64,000 nt of DNA from Mycobacterium sp. Aquia_216. GTDB taxonomy: Bacteria > Actinomycetota > Actinomycetes > Mycobacteriales > Mycobacteriaceae. Below, piece after piece: positions 17,576 through 25,725 of the stretch. The notes under the pieces were generated by a model. It had not been told where the DNA came from and made no database searches. It saw only the letters and a program-made list of their open reading frames with translations. Location: assembly GCF_026723865.1 (NCBI RefSeq), contig NZ_CP113529.1, forward strand, positions 4,650,001 through 4,714,000, written 5' to 3'. How positions within the stretch are numbered: the first letter of the stretch is position 1; every line of letters starts with the position of its first letter. Position numbers and translations under genes: made by a program.

Positions 17576-18412
17576 TCAGCGGTCACCGCGCCCCGACGAC
17601 AGCAGCCGCCGCGCGCCCAGATCCAGCACGTACCCGATGACGCCGATGACGACAATCACCGCCACCACTTGACCGTAGGCGAGTTGGTCGCGCGCATTGA
17701 GGATCTGATAGCCCAAACCAGAACGCACACCGAGCATTTCGGCCGGCACCAGCACAACCCACGCGATTCCCAGTGCGACCCGTAAGCCGGTTTGCAGGTG
17801 CCCGCGGATGGCGGGCAGCACCACGACCGTCAGCTGCTCGGTGCGGGTTGCCCCGAACGACTTCGCGACCTCCAGATAACCGCGGTCGACGCTGTGCACG
17901 CCGGCCGCGGTGTTGATCAGGATCGGCCACACCGCCGCCGCGGCGATCAGAAAAATGACCGGCTCATTGCCGATTCCGAAGATCGCCACCGATATCGGAG
18001 CCCACGACAGCGGCGAGATCATCCGCAGAAATTGAACGACGGGACGAGTGGCACGATCGGCAAGATCGCTCAGCCCGATCAGCAATCCGGCGGGAATCCC
18101 GATGACCGCCGCCACCAGCAACCCAACGAGCAACCGCCACAGGCTGACCTCGGTATCGGCCAGCAGCACGCCGCGCTTGTACAGATCGACCAGGGATTTG
18201 GCCACCTGGCCCGGTGTCGTCTGGTGCAGCAAAGACTGCGGAGACGCAAGCACGGCGGTGACGAGCCACCAGAGCGCAACCGCGGAACCGATGGCCAGCG
18301 CGGGTGGCCACCAGCGTCGCAGAAACGGCCACTTCGGTGCGGACGTCGTCGCCGGTATGACTACCTCGCCCGGCACCGAGGTGTCGACGGGATCGACTCC
18401 CTGTGTGGTCAT
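17576..18412 (-). CDS. ABC transporter permease, SsuC/TauC type
   Basis: 278 residues with six predicted membrane helices. The cytoplasmic loop with the EAA-type motif reads EVAKSFGATRTEQLTVVVLPAIRGHL, where the ATPase docks. It belongs to the importer class that handles sulfonates, nitrate, taurine and related organic ions. Its ATG overlaps the stop of the binding-protein gene as ATGA, so translation is coupled. It is the last gene of the ABC operon. Confidence 0.9.
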   Translation of the reverse strand: MTTQGVDPVDTSVPGEVVIPATTSAPKWPFLRRWWPPALAIGSAVALWWLVTAVLASPQSLLHQTTPGQVAKSLVDLYKRGVLLADTEVSLWRLLVGLLVAAVIGIPAGLLIGLSDLADRATRPVVQFLRMISPLSWAPISVAIFGIGNEPVIFLIAAAAVWPILINTAAGVHSVDRGYLEVAKSFGATRTEQLTVVVLPAIRGHLQTGLRVALGIAWVVLVPAEMLGVRSGLGYQILNARDQLAYGQVVAVIVVIGVIGYVLDLGARRLLSSGRGDR

Positions 18413-19578
18413 AGCGGTTGTACCTCTTCAACTCGGGTCAGGTCGGAAGGAATGCCGAAGCTGGCGGCACCGCCGTGCGCATCCAGCGCCGCCCGCACGA
18501 ACCTGTCGTACACCAGCTGCGAGTGCGCGGTCGCGGGGTCGAGCCCATCCAGGAACCGCCGGTCGCCGTCGACGACCGTGTCGTGCATTGCCGCCACGAG
18601 CCGTCGGGTAAAACTCGGAAACGGGAACGGCTGGTAACCCAACCGCTGTGGCTGCCAATCCGGGTGTGCGAGCCGATAGTCCTTCGGGTTGTAGGTGAGT
18701 GCGGTCTTGATGGCCGGTAGCGGCTGGGGCAGATAGGCTCCACTCGACAATGCCGCCGCGGCGGCCGGCCGGTTGTCGTTAATGCGTTGCTGCGCAAGCA
18801 CAATCGAATTGACCAGGGAAGCCGCCGCCTGTGGCCGGTTCTCGATGAGATCCTCGTGGGCCAGGACCACACAGCAGGCGTGGTCGCGCCACACGTCGCC
18901 CAGAAAGGTTTGGATGCGGCCGATCTTGCGTATCTGAGCCATCGCGTTGAACGGATCAGCCACGACATAACCGCTAATGGAACGGTTGGCCAGCGCGGGC
19001 ACCATGTCGGAGGGACTCATGACGATCAGCTCGACCGTCCGGGCACTCCGCGACGCACTGCGGCGTACGACCGGCACCAGGTCATGGGCACGCAGCAGTT
19101 CCTGAAGAATGATGTTGTGGATCGACCACCAAAACGGTATGGCCACTTGCGTTCCCGCTAGTTGCCCGAAGTCGCCGATGTTCGGAGCGACGGTCAGCGC
19201 CGAGCCGTTGGTGTGGTTCCAGGCCAACACCCGGACGGCGCTGCCCAAAAAGAAGCGCAGCTGGATGGCCATCGGCATCAGCATGTGCACGGCGTCGACC
19301 TGACGGGTGACGAACGCTTCGGCCAGCGACGCCCAGCTGCGGAACAGCACCGGTTTGGCCGAGCTGACCACGCCGGGCTGGTAGAGCCCGGCGGCATGCG
19401 CGATCAACAGCGGCGCGGCGTCGGTGATGGGCAGGTATCCGATGCGCAGCTGTCCGCTGGTATTGGTCCGGTCGATGCTCGCGGCGTGCGCGAGGTCGGC
19501 GATGCCGGCCACGCCGCCGGCCGCCGCCAGCCCGACTGTCCCGGCCAGCAGCGACCGGCGGGAGAGCAGGGGGGTCAT
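18409..19578 (-). CDS. ABC substrate-binding protein with TAT-type signal, SsuA/NMT1 fold
   Basis: 389 residues from ATG 19578. The leader MTPLLSRRSLLAGTVGLAAA carries a twin-arginine motif (SRRSLLAG) and ends at a likely AHA cleavage site near residue 32. The mature part has the SsuA/NMT1 pattern: LRIGYLPITDAAPLLIAHAAGLY, then RQVDAVHMLMPMAIQLRFFLG. It should bind a small organic ion outside the membrane and hand it to the permease. This start overlaps the ATPase stop as ATGA; a frame extending to 19650 would overlap that gene by 75 bases and lose the signal peptide. Ligand unknown. Confidence 0.9.
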   Translation of the reverse strand: MTPLLSRRSLLAGTVGLAAAGGVAGIADLAHAASIDRTNTSGQLRIGYLPITDAAPLLIAHAAGLYQPGVVSSAKPVLFRSWASLAEAFVTRQVDAVHMLMPMAIQLRFFLGSAVRVLAWNHTNGSALTVAPNIGDFGQLAGTQVAIPFWWSIHNIILQELLRAHDLVPVVRRSASRSARTVELIVMSPSDMVPALANRSISGYVVADPFNAMAQIRKIGRIQTFLGDVWRDHACCVVLAHEDLIENRPQAAASLVNSIVLAQQRINDNRPAAAAALSSGAYLPQPLPAIKTALTYNPKDYRLAHPDWQPQRLGYQPFPFPSFTRRLVAAMHDTVVDGDRRFLDGLDPATAHSQLVYDRFVRAALDAHGGAASFGIPSDLTRVEEVQPL

Positions 19579-20294
19579 TGTTCGACCAGGCGGTAGTGGT
19601 CGAGAATCTCCCGTCGGAGTTCCTCGTCGGCGCTGGCGCCGGGTTGCCATTCCCGACGGATCCGCCCGTCGGGACCAAGCAGCACTACCCGGCTGGCCAA
19701 TTGCAGCGCCTCGTCGACGTCGTGGGTGACCAGCACGACGGTGATCCCGAGCTCGACGGCAAGATCAGCCAGCCACGTCCGTAGATCACCGCGAATGGCG
19801 GGATCCAGAGCGCTGAACGGCTCGTCCAGCAGCAGCAGCCGGGCCCGGGTGGCCACCGCGCGGATGATCGAAACGCGCTGCGCCTGCCCGCCGGACAACT
19901 GGTCGGGATATTGGTCCGCCACCCGCTCCAGGTCGAAACGACGCAGCAGTTCCTGGGCGTATTCGGGTTCGAACGACACCCGGTTCGCGGCGAATCGTCC
20001 CGCGAAAAGCACGTTTTCCCGGGCGGTCAACCAAGGCATCAGGAGCGGTTGTTGAAAGACGACACCCGTGTGCGGCCGGGCCACGCCGTTACCGGTAGAC
20101 CACTCGACCGTTCCGGAGGTCAGCTTTTCCAGTCCGGCGATGACCCGCAACAGAGTGGACTTGCCGCTGCCGCTGCGTCCAAGTATGGCCAGGAAGTCCC
20201 CGTCGTCGATGGTCAGATCGATGCCGGCGAGCGCGGGGCCGGTGGCCCCAAAACTCTTGTGGCCACTGACTATCCGCACTGTGCCAGTTGCCAC
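19575..20294 (-). CDS. ABC transporter ATPase, SsuB/TauB type
   Basis: 239 residues. Walker A is GRSGSGKST (about 39-47), the Q loop GVVFQQPLLMPWLT, the signature LSGGQAQR, Walker B LLLLDEPFSALD, and the switch His lies in VTHDVDEAL. All ATPase residues are intact. The GTG start at 20294 follows AAAGGA. It is the first gene of a three-gene importer operon (ATPase, binding protein, permease) with ATGA overlaps throughout. A perfect TetR-like operator lies at 20361-20384, about 70 bp upstream. Confidence 0.93.
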   Translation of the reverse strand: MATGTVRIVSGHKSFGATGPALAGIDLTIDDGDFLAILGRSGSGKSTLLRVIAGLEKLTSGTVEWSTGNGVARPHTGVVFQQPLLMPWLTARENVLFAGRFAANRVSFEPEYAQELLRRFDLERVADQYPDQLSGGQAQRVSIIRAVATRARLLLLDEPFSALDPAIRGDLRTWLADLAVELGITVVLVTHDVDEALQLASRVVLLGPDGRIRREWQPGASADEELRREILDHYRLVEQ

Positions 20295-20637
20295 GTCATG
20301 TCCTTTCGGGAAGCCCGGAACGCCTCACACCCCGCAGGGCAGGCACGAGGGCGACGCTGCCATAGACAGACCGCTCTGTCTATGTGAGCTGTCTTCGCGC
20401 AACGCGTACGTCTGCATCCACGGCGCGGCACCCGCGGTGCCCCGGTGTCGTCGCCATCGCCCGACAAGCTGCTTACGTATCCACGAATCCTGTTGCTGCA
20501 CTGGTTGATTCAGTCGGTCGGCGGGAGCCGATCGGGTGGGCGTCGACGGCACGGAGCCGCGCCCAGTGACCCGCGTGTGTGGGAAATGACGCCCGCCGCG
20601 ATTGGATCGCGCTGATCCGAACCGGCCCGGCCGGGTG
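20295..20637. other. 343-bp promoter region of the ABC operon
   Basis: No gene seen. It contains the operator at 20361-20384 and, apart from that, sequence in which I recognise neither protein remnants nor RNA genes. It separates the tetR gene from the ABC operon, both on the minus strand. Confidence 0.6.
20361..20384. promoter_or_regulatory. TetR-type operator of the ABC operon
   Basis: CATAGACAGA (20361-20370) and TCTGTCTATG (20375-20384) are perfect ten-base arms around CCGC. The same core, AGACAGA-N4-TCTGTCT, occurs upstream of the tetR gene at 21268-21287. Shared sequence and gene order argue that the regulator encoded at 20638-21240 binds both. Confidence 0.75.
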
Positions 20638-21240
20638 TTATCGCCGGCAGGCGCGATCGATCAAGTCGGCCGCCAGACTGCGGCCCAGCCGGATCGGCTC
20701 CACCGATTCCTCGAGTTTGGAGCCCGCCAGCGCGCCGTCGTAGAGCAGCTGGATCTGCTGGGCGGTCACATCCGGCTGCGGTGCACCGGCGCAGTTCATC
20801 AGCTCGGTCAGCGATGATCGAACCCAACGGCGGTGCCCGTCGACGGGTTCGAAGCGCACGCCGGGAAACTCGGTGGCGACATTGGAATACAAGCAACCGG
20901 GAAACTCACCCTCGAGTCCTTTGGCGATCGCGAGATCGAAGAACGCCAAGGCTTTTTCGATGGGGCCGGCCGCGGTTTCGGTCGCCTTCTCCCACCGATC
21001 CCGGTCGGCGCGATCCAACTGTGTCAGATAAGCCGCCACCAAACCCGCTTTGGAACCGTATGAGTCGTAGAGGCTGGCTTTCGCGCAACCCGATTCGCGC
21101 AGGATCCGCTCGATGCCGACCGCCCGAATCCCGTGCGTGGCAAATAGTTTTGTCGCGACTACGAGTAGCCGGTCGGTGGGGGACGCCGAGCGCGGCCGTT
21201 GCGTGCTGGTGGTGGCGGCCTCCGCGGCAAGGCTGTCCAT
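20638..21240 (-). CDS. TetR-family regulator of the ABC operon
   Basis: 200 residues. The helix-turn-helix lies at about 22-70 (TDRLLVVATKLFATHGIRAVGIERILRESGCAKASLYDSYGSKAGLV). The C-terminal half has the FPGCLYSNVATEF-like segment common in a TetR group whose members often respond to small organic ligands. The ATG is at 21240. Matching palindromes stand in front of its own gene and of the ABC operon downstream, so autoregulation and control of the importer are inferred. Confidence 0.88.
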   Translation of the reverse strand: MDSLAAEAATTSTQRPRSASPTDRLLVVATKLFATHGIRAVGIERILRESGCAKASLYDSYGSKAGLVAAYLTQLDRADRDRWEKATETAAGPIEKALAFFDLAIAKGLEGEFPGCLYSNVATEFPGVRFEPVDGHRRWVRSSLTELMNCAGAPQPDVTAQQIQLLYDGALAGSKLEESVEPIRLGRSLAADLIDRACRR

Positions 21241-21267
21241 ACCGCGACGCTAGCAGAGCTCGGGCCC

Positions 21268-21287
21268 TAGACAGAGCTGTCTGTCTG
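21268..21287. promoter_or_regulatory. TetR-type operator upstream of the tetR gene
   Basis: TAGACAGA (21268-21275), GCTG, TCTGTCTG (21280-21287). The arms match in seven of eight bases and have the same four-base spacing as the site at 20361-20384. It ends less than 50 bp from the tetR start at 21240, a usual place for an autoregulatory site. Confidence 0.7.
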
Positions 21288-21301
21288 GTCGGGCGGTCGC
21301 G

Positions 21302-21529
21302 TCAGCGGTTCCTGACCCGGCGGACCACCACCACGACGACCAGGGCCACGACTCCTGCGATCGTGGCGGCCACCGCGGGTTTGGTCACAAACCCGATCAC
21401 CCGGATCTTGATGTCGTCGGCGAGGCGGCGAGGATTGGCACGCTCGGCAAGCGAATCGACGGTGGCCGCCAGCTGATCGCGGGCCACATCGATCTCCTGC
21501 TTGATGGCTTCGGGGTCCCGGTCCGCCAC
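21302..21529 (-). CDS. DUF3618 membrane protein
   Basis: 75 residues: an amphipathic region DPEAIKQEIDVARDQLAATVDSLAERANPRRLADD, which is the DUF3618 signature, then one membrane helix (AVAATIAGVVALVVVVVV) and a basic end RRVRNR. It matches M. tuberculosis Rv2520c from memory. The GTG at 21529 is chosen because GGAGGG lies seven bases upstream; an upstream TTG at 21544 sits on top of that site. It is divergent from bcp. Function unknown. Confidence 0.88.
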   Translation of the reverse strand: MADRDPEAIKQEIDVARDQLAATVDSLAERANPRRLADDIKIRVIGFVTKPAVAATIAGVVALVVVVVVRRVRNR

Positions 21530-21620
21530 TGTGCTGCCCTCCAAGTCCTCCGTAGTCCGCCTGGTGCGCCTGAGGAACTACCCTAATGCCGACGCCTGGA
21601 TGAACCGAAAGGGATGTACC

Positions 21621-22094
21621 TTGACTGAGACCACGCGGCTGGCCGCTGGCGACAAAGCGCCCACCTTCAGCCTGCCCGACGCCGACGGCAAGAAGGTATC
21701 GCTGGCCGACTACCAGGGCCGCCAGGTCGTCGTCTACTTCTACCCGGCGGCCTCGACGCCGGGATGCACCAAACAGGCCTGCGACTTCCGCGACAACCTG
21801 GCCGAACTCAACGGTGCGGGCATCGACGTCGTCGGCATCTCCCCCGACAAGCCCGAGAAGCTGGCGAAGTTCCGCGACGCGGAGAAGCTGACGTTCCCGC
21901 TGCTGTCCGACCCCGACCGCAAGGTGCTCGCCGCTTACGGCGCCTATGGCGAGAAGCAGATGTACGGCAAGACGGTTACCGGCGTCATCCGCTCCACCTT
22001 CCTGGTCGACGAGAAGGGCAAGATCGCCGCCGCGCAATACAACGTCAAGGCCACGGGCCACGTCGCCAAGCTTCGGCGCGATTTAGACGTCTAG
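21621..22094 (+). CDS. bcp: thiol peroxidase Bcp (peroxiredoxin Q type)
   Basis: 157 residues. It reduces hydroperoxides with a peroxidatic Cys49 and a resolving Cys54 in TPGCTKQAC, the C-x4-C arrangement of Bcp/PrxQ. The rest follows the thioredoxin fold (FSLPDADGKKVSLADYQGRQVVVYFYP). The chosen start is TTG at 21621, preceded by GAAAGGG and giving exactly the length I recall for M. tuberculosis Rv2521; ATG at 21600 would add seven residues. The gene ends inside an inverted repeat shared with the convergent P450 gene. Confidence 0.95.
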   Translation: MTETTRLAAGDKAPTFSLPDADGKKVSLADYQGRQVVVYFYPAASTPGCTKQACDFRDNLAELNGAGIDVVGISPDKPEKLAKFRDAEKLTFPLLSDPDRKVLAAYGAYGEKQMYGKTVTGVIRSTFLVDEKGKIAAAQYNVKATGHVAKLRRDLDV

Positions 22095-22104
22095 AGACGT
22101 CTAA
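22083..22104. repeat. perfect inverted repeat across two convergent stop codons
   Basis: TTAGACGTCT (22083-22092), AG, AGACGTCTAA (22095-22104). The repeat includes the last codons and stop of bcp and the stop of the P450 gene. In RNA either transcript would form a ten-pair hairpin at its end. With no U tract, it may be a bidirectional terminator or a stabiliser of 3' ends. Confidence 0.8.
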
Positions 22105-23474
22105 GCGATGACGGCGGCGTCCTTGTATTCGGTGATCGGCCGCGCAATCCCCTGTTCGTCGCAGACCCGCTGCAGCTTCTCCAGCGTCTCGTCGATCCCC
22201 GGTCCGAGCCGCTTGCCGGGCGTGAAGCTGGCCGGCAGGTGCTGCATGCCCTGGATCACGCCGATGGTCCGATAGTGCACGGTGCCGTCGGGATCGCAGC
22301 GGTAATCGGGCATCCGGTCGAGCACCGCCGTGAGCATCGACTTGAACACCACCCGCGCGACATTGGAACCGATGCAGCGGTGGATGCCGAGCCCGAAGCT
22401 GAAGTGCCGGTTGTTCTTTCGGCCGAGGTCCAGTCGATGGGGATCGGGGAACACCGAGGGATCGCGGTTGGCCATCGCCCAGGATAGCCACAGGCGCTCG
22501 CCCTCCTTGAACTTCGTGCCCGCGATTTCGAGATCGGCGGCGATCGTGCGACCGTCCCCCGGGGCCGGCGTGAAGTAACGCAGAAATTCCTCGGTCGCGG
22601 AGTCGAGCAGCGTGTCCGATTCCCGCCTCAGCAATTCGCGCTGCTCGGCATTTTCGCCCAGCCATTCCAGTGCGTGGGCGGTCAGCGCCGTCGTCGTGTC
22701 GAAACCCCCACCGATGATCAAGCCGAGCATTCCGACCAGTTCGAGGTCGGGGGCGGGTTCGCCGTCGATCCGTAGTTTCGCCATCGCGTCGACCAGGCCC
22801 GGGCGCGGGTTCTCGCGGATCTCGAGGAGGTGGTTGAACAGGTCCATCCCCATCGCCACCGACTGCTCCATCACGGCCGGGAATTCGGGGGAATCGGCGG
22901 GTGTGTACACGCTGGCGTGGGCCGGCTCGCAGTAGAGCGTCCACTTCTTCAGCGGAACGCCCATCATCGCCAGAGTCAGCACCGCGGGGGTGATGTTCGC
23001 GAGATCGTCGACGAAGTCGATCCGCCCGGATTCGATCTTTTCGTCGATGCTCGCCCGCACGATCTCGTCGACAAATGGCACCCAGCGCTTGACGGCGGCC
23101 GGCGACAGGTAGGGGTTGAGGACGCTGCGGTACGCGGAGTGCTCGGGTTCGTCCATCTCGAGCATGCCGCCACGGATGCCGGCGCCCTGCGGCGTCGTGG
23201 GAATGGTGATGCCCTGGTAAGCGGGGCGTTGGCCGGTGACGTCGTGGTCGTTGGAAACCTGCGGGCATCGAGCGAGCTCGAAGACTTCCCTGCTGCCCGC
23301 GGCCACCCAATGCCCGTCGTAGGTGTCGGTCCACGCCACCGGGCACCTGGCATGCATCTCTTCGGTGATCGCGGTGAACCGCTCGCGGTACTCCGGGGTG
23401 TGGCGATCGAAGTGGTAACGGTTGATCTTGCCGGCTGTGTCGGCTCTGCCGGTCAGGGTGTCTTCCGTGCTCAC
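22101..23474 (-). CDS. cytochrome P450
   Basis: 457 residues. The heme-binding loop is FSFGLGIHRCIGSN with Cys367; the I-helix motif is GGGFDTTT and the K-helix E-x-x-R is EEFLR. A C-terminal extension of about 55 residues past the usual P450 end (from FTPGKRLGPGIDETLEK) is a feature of some mycobacterial CYP families. The GTG start at 23474 follows AGGAGACGCCACC. No ferredoxin gene is adjacent. I cannot assign a CYP number. It is convergent with bcp, six bases away. Confidence 0.93.
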   Translation of the reverse strand: MSTEDTLTGRADTAGKINRYHFDRHTPEYRERFTAITEEMHARCPVAWTDTYDGHWVAAGSREVFELARCPQVSNDHDVTGQRPAYQGITIPTTPQGAGIRGGMLEMDEPEHSAYRSVLNPYLSPAAVKRWVPFVDEIVRASIDEKIESGRIDFVDDLANITPAVLTLAMMGVPLKKWTLYCEPAHASVYTPADSPEFPAVMEQSVAMGMDLFNHLLEIRENPRPGLVDAMAKLRIDGEPAPDLELVGMLGLIIGGGFDTTTALTAHALEWLGENAEQRELLRRESDTLLDSATEEFLRYFTPAPGDGRTIAADLEIAGTKFKEGERLWLSWAMANRDPSVFPDPHRLDLGRKNNRHFSFGLGIHRCIGSNVARVVFKSMLTAVLDRMPDYRCDPDGTVHYRTIGVIQGMQHLPASFTPGKRLGPGIDETLEKLQRVCDEQGIARPITEYKDAAVIA

Positions 23475-23545
23475 GGTGGCGTCTCCTGCGGACGAATGGC
23501 TGCGCTGCCTCTATGAGCAGTATGCGGTTGGCGCGACCTGGACGT

Positions 23546-23905
23546 CTAGGACTTCGGCTCCGCGTCCGGGCAGAGGTCGGCATGGGCAAAGCGGACCGCG
23601 GCGTCGGATTGCTCGTGGGTGAGGTCCGCCTGCTTACCGGTACGAGAGTTGGCGAACACCGAATCGGCGACCTGGGCGGGTGCCTCGCCGGTGTAGAGGC
23701 GCCAGCAGATGGCGTTGCCAAACCCCACCAGGTCGAAGTTGTGCGGGTCGTCGCGGTTACCGATGCCGACGCTGTTGATGTCGTAGAGGAACTCATCGGC
23801 CCCCGCGTGCGCGGGGCCGGCCACGGCGATTGCGCCACCCAGTAATGCGCCAACCACTAACCCCGTGCCGAGCCAACCGATGTTCGGCCTAGGACGTCGC
23901 GCCAT
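23546..23905 (-). CDS. secreted DUF732 protein
   Basis: 119 residues. A signal peptide (basic MARRPRPNIGWL, hydrophobic GTGLVVGALLGGAIAVAG, cleavage near AHA) is followed by a DUF732 domain (DEFLYDINSVGIGNRDDPHNFDLVGFGNAICWRLYTG). Mycobacteria encode many such small exported proteins of unknown function, usually with one conserved Cys pair; here C67 and C112 are candidates by eye. It lies 71 bp upstream of the P450 start on the same strand. Confidence 0.85.
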   Translation of the reverse strand: MARRPRPNIGWLGTGLVVGALLGGAIAVAGPAHAGADEFLYDINSVGIGNRDDPHNFDLVGFGNAICWRLYTGEAPAQVADSVFANSRTGKQADLTHEQSDAAVRFAHADLCPDAEPKS

Positions 23906-23930
23906 AGGTCGTATCTTCCATCAGCCCGGG

Positions 23931-23965
23931 ATGGCCAACAGCAGCGCCTCGGCGATTGCCGCGCT
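23931..23965 (-). pseudogene. duplicated 3' tail of the M20 peptidase gene
   Basis: The minus strand reads SAAIAEALLLAIPG and then a stop, against RAAITEALLLANLA and a stop at the true end of the peptidase gene (24382-24430). At DNA level 29 of 35 bases match between 23931-23965 and 24392-24426. The NTF2-like gene lies exactly between the two copies, which suggests it entered at the end of the peptidase gene. Confidence 0.7.
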
Positions 23966-24010
23966 TGGGCAACCGGAATAGAAACGGACCGTAGTCCGGT
24001 TGCGCACGAT

Positions 24011-24385
24011 ATGACGGCAACTGAGCGAATTATCGAACTTCTCCAGCGGAACCTTCAGGAGGTCTTCGGGGAGGGCGACCCGGCGCGTCGGCGCGCGGCC
24101 ATCGAAGAGTTCTACACAGACGATTGCGTGGTCTATGTTCCGGACGCGGTTCTGGTAGGACACGACGCAGTCGACGCCTTCGCCGGTGAACTACGCGCGA
24201 CCCATCCCCACTTTGTCTACACACACCATGGCGAGCCGCAGGCCCTACACAACGGGGGAATTCTTGCGTGGGGCTCGGGCCCGAAGGGCGAGCCGGCCGA
24301 GTACACCGGCCTCGATGTTGTCGTCGTTCGGGATAGCAAAATCGCTGCCCTGTACGTCTTCCTCAATCCGAAGTTGTCGGCCTAG
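24011..24385 (+). CDS. NTF2/SnoaL-like protein
   Basis: 124 residues with the cone-shaped NTF2 fold: helix TATERIIELLQRNLQEVF, then RRAAIEEFYTDDCVVYVPDAVLVGHDAVDAFAGEL, then strands ending LDVVVVRDSKIAALYVFLNP. Members are isomerases, hydrolases or binding proteins and often have no assigned reaction. It overlaps the convergent peptidase gene by four bases and is flanked by the duplicated peptidase tail, so it is a probable insertion relative to the order I recall from M. tuberculosis. Confidence 0.82.
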   Translation: MTATERIIELLQRNLQEVFGEGDPARRRAAIEEFYTDDCVVYVPDAVLVGHDAVDAFAGELRATHPHFVYTHHGEPQALHNGGILAWGSGPKGEPAEYTGLDVVVVRDSKIAALYVFLNPKLSA

Positions 24386-25707
24386 GCCAGGTTGGCCAGC
24401 AGCAGCGCCTCGGTGATCGCGGCGCGTTCCAGCACGCCCAGATGCAGGCTCTCGTTGATGCTGTGGGCTTGGGTTGCCGGGTCTTCCACGCCGGTGACGA
24501 GGATCTTCGCCTCCGGGAACGCCTCGGCGAATTCGGCGATGAACGGGATCGATCCGCCCATGCCCATGTCGATCGCATCGGTCCCCCACGCCTGCCGAAA
24601 CGCCGCCCGCGCCGCGTCGTAGACCACGCCGCTGGCATCGATGGCGTAGGGCTCGCCGATGTCGCCGCGGGTGACGCTGACCTGAGCGCCCCACGGCGTG
24701 TGCCGCTGTAGGTGGGCGGTCAACGCGTCCAGGTGCGCCGCGGCGTCGCCGCCGGGCGCGACCCGCATGCTGATCTTGGCGGCCGCGCGCGGGATCAGCG
24801 TGTTCGACGCCTTCTCGATCGGTGTGGTGTCGATCCCGATCACGGTGATCGCGGGTTTGGCCCACAGTCGCTGCGGCGCCGACCCCGAGCCGATCTCGGA
24901 CACCCCGTCCAGCAGCCCGGAGTCGGCGCGCACCCGCTCGGGCGGGTATTCCACAGCGGCGGCGGTACTTTCGTGCAGACCCCCCACGGCTACGTTGCCG
25001 TTGTCGTCGTGCAGGCTGGCCAGCAATCGCACCAGAACGCTCAGCGCGTCGGGCACCACACCGCCCCAAATGCCGGAGTGCAGCCCGTGGTCGAGCGTGG
25101 CGACCTCGACCACGCAGTCGACCAAGCCGCGCAGCGTGACCGTCAGCGCCGGGATTTCGGTGCTCCAGTTGTCCGAGTCGGCGATGACGATGACGTCGGC
25201 GGCGAGTGCATCGCGATGGGCGGCCAGCAGCCGGCCCAGCGACGGCGACCCGGATTCCTCTTCCCCTTCGACGAAGACCGTGACACCCACCGGCGGTTGG
25301 CCACCATGCGCCCGGAACGCGGCCAAATGCGTTGCGATACCGGCCTTGTCGTCGGCGCTGCCGCGCCCGTACAGCCGCCCGTTGCGCTCGGTCGGCTCAA
25401 ACGGCGGCGACACCCACTGATCGCGGTCGCCTTCGGGTTGCACATCGTGGTGGGCGTACAGCAGCACGGTAGGTGCACCGGCGGGTGCCGGATGCTGCGC
25501 GATGACCGCCGGGGCGCCGCCCTCGCTGACGATGCGCACATCGCCAAAACCCGCCTGCGACAACAGATCCGCTACGGCCTGCGCGCTGCGATGAACCTCG
25601 TCGCGGCGGCCGGGGTCGGCCCAGACCGACTCGATCCGCACCAGGTCCTCGAGATCGCGGCGCACCGACGGCAAGACATCGCGTACGCGCTCAACCAGAT
25701 CGCTCAT
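24382..25707 (-). CDS. M20-family metallopeptidase (dipeptidase-like)
   Basis: 441 residues. Metal-binding landmarks are LLYAHHDVQPEGD, the YGRGSADDKAG motif with the bridging Asp, VEGEEESGSPS with the catalytic Glu pair, and DHGLHSG in the lid domain. The order is that of M20 dipeptidases that hydrolyse short or modified peptides in the cytoplasm. It corresponds to M. tuberculosis Rv2522c by position and sequence memory. It is 18 bp after acpS, probably in the fas transcript. Confidence 0.92.
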   Translation of the reverse strand: MSDLVERVRDVLPSVRRDLEDLVRIESVWADPGRRDEVHRSAQAVADLLSQAGFGDVRIVSEGGAPAVIAQHPAPAGAPTVLLYAHHDVQPEGDRDQWVSPPFEPTERNGRLYGRGSADDKAGIATHLAAFRAHGGQPPVGVTVFVEGEEESGSPSLGRLLAAHRDALAADVIVIADSDNWSTEIPALTVTLRGLVDCVVEVATLDHGLHSGIWGGVVPDALSVLVRLLASLHDDNGNVAVGGLHESTAAAVEYPPERVRADSGLLDGVSEIGSGSAPQRLWAKPAITVIGIDTTPIEKASNTLIPRAAAKISMRVAPGGDAAAHLDALTAHLQRHTPWGAQVSVTRGDIGEPYAIDASGVVYDAARAAFRQAWGTDAIDMGMGGSIPFIAEFAEAFPEAKILVTGVEDPATQAHSINESLHLGVLERAAITEALLLANLA

Positions 25708-25725
25708 ATCCTCGAGGCTAGGCCC

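Noticed and set aside
22045..23853. A 602-codon open frame on the minus strand overlapping the P450 gene
   Set aside because: It is Arg/Pro-rich with no family motif and runs through the P450 gene in another frame; it reflects high GC content.
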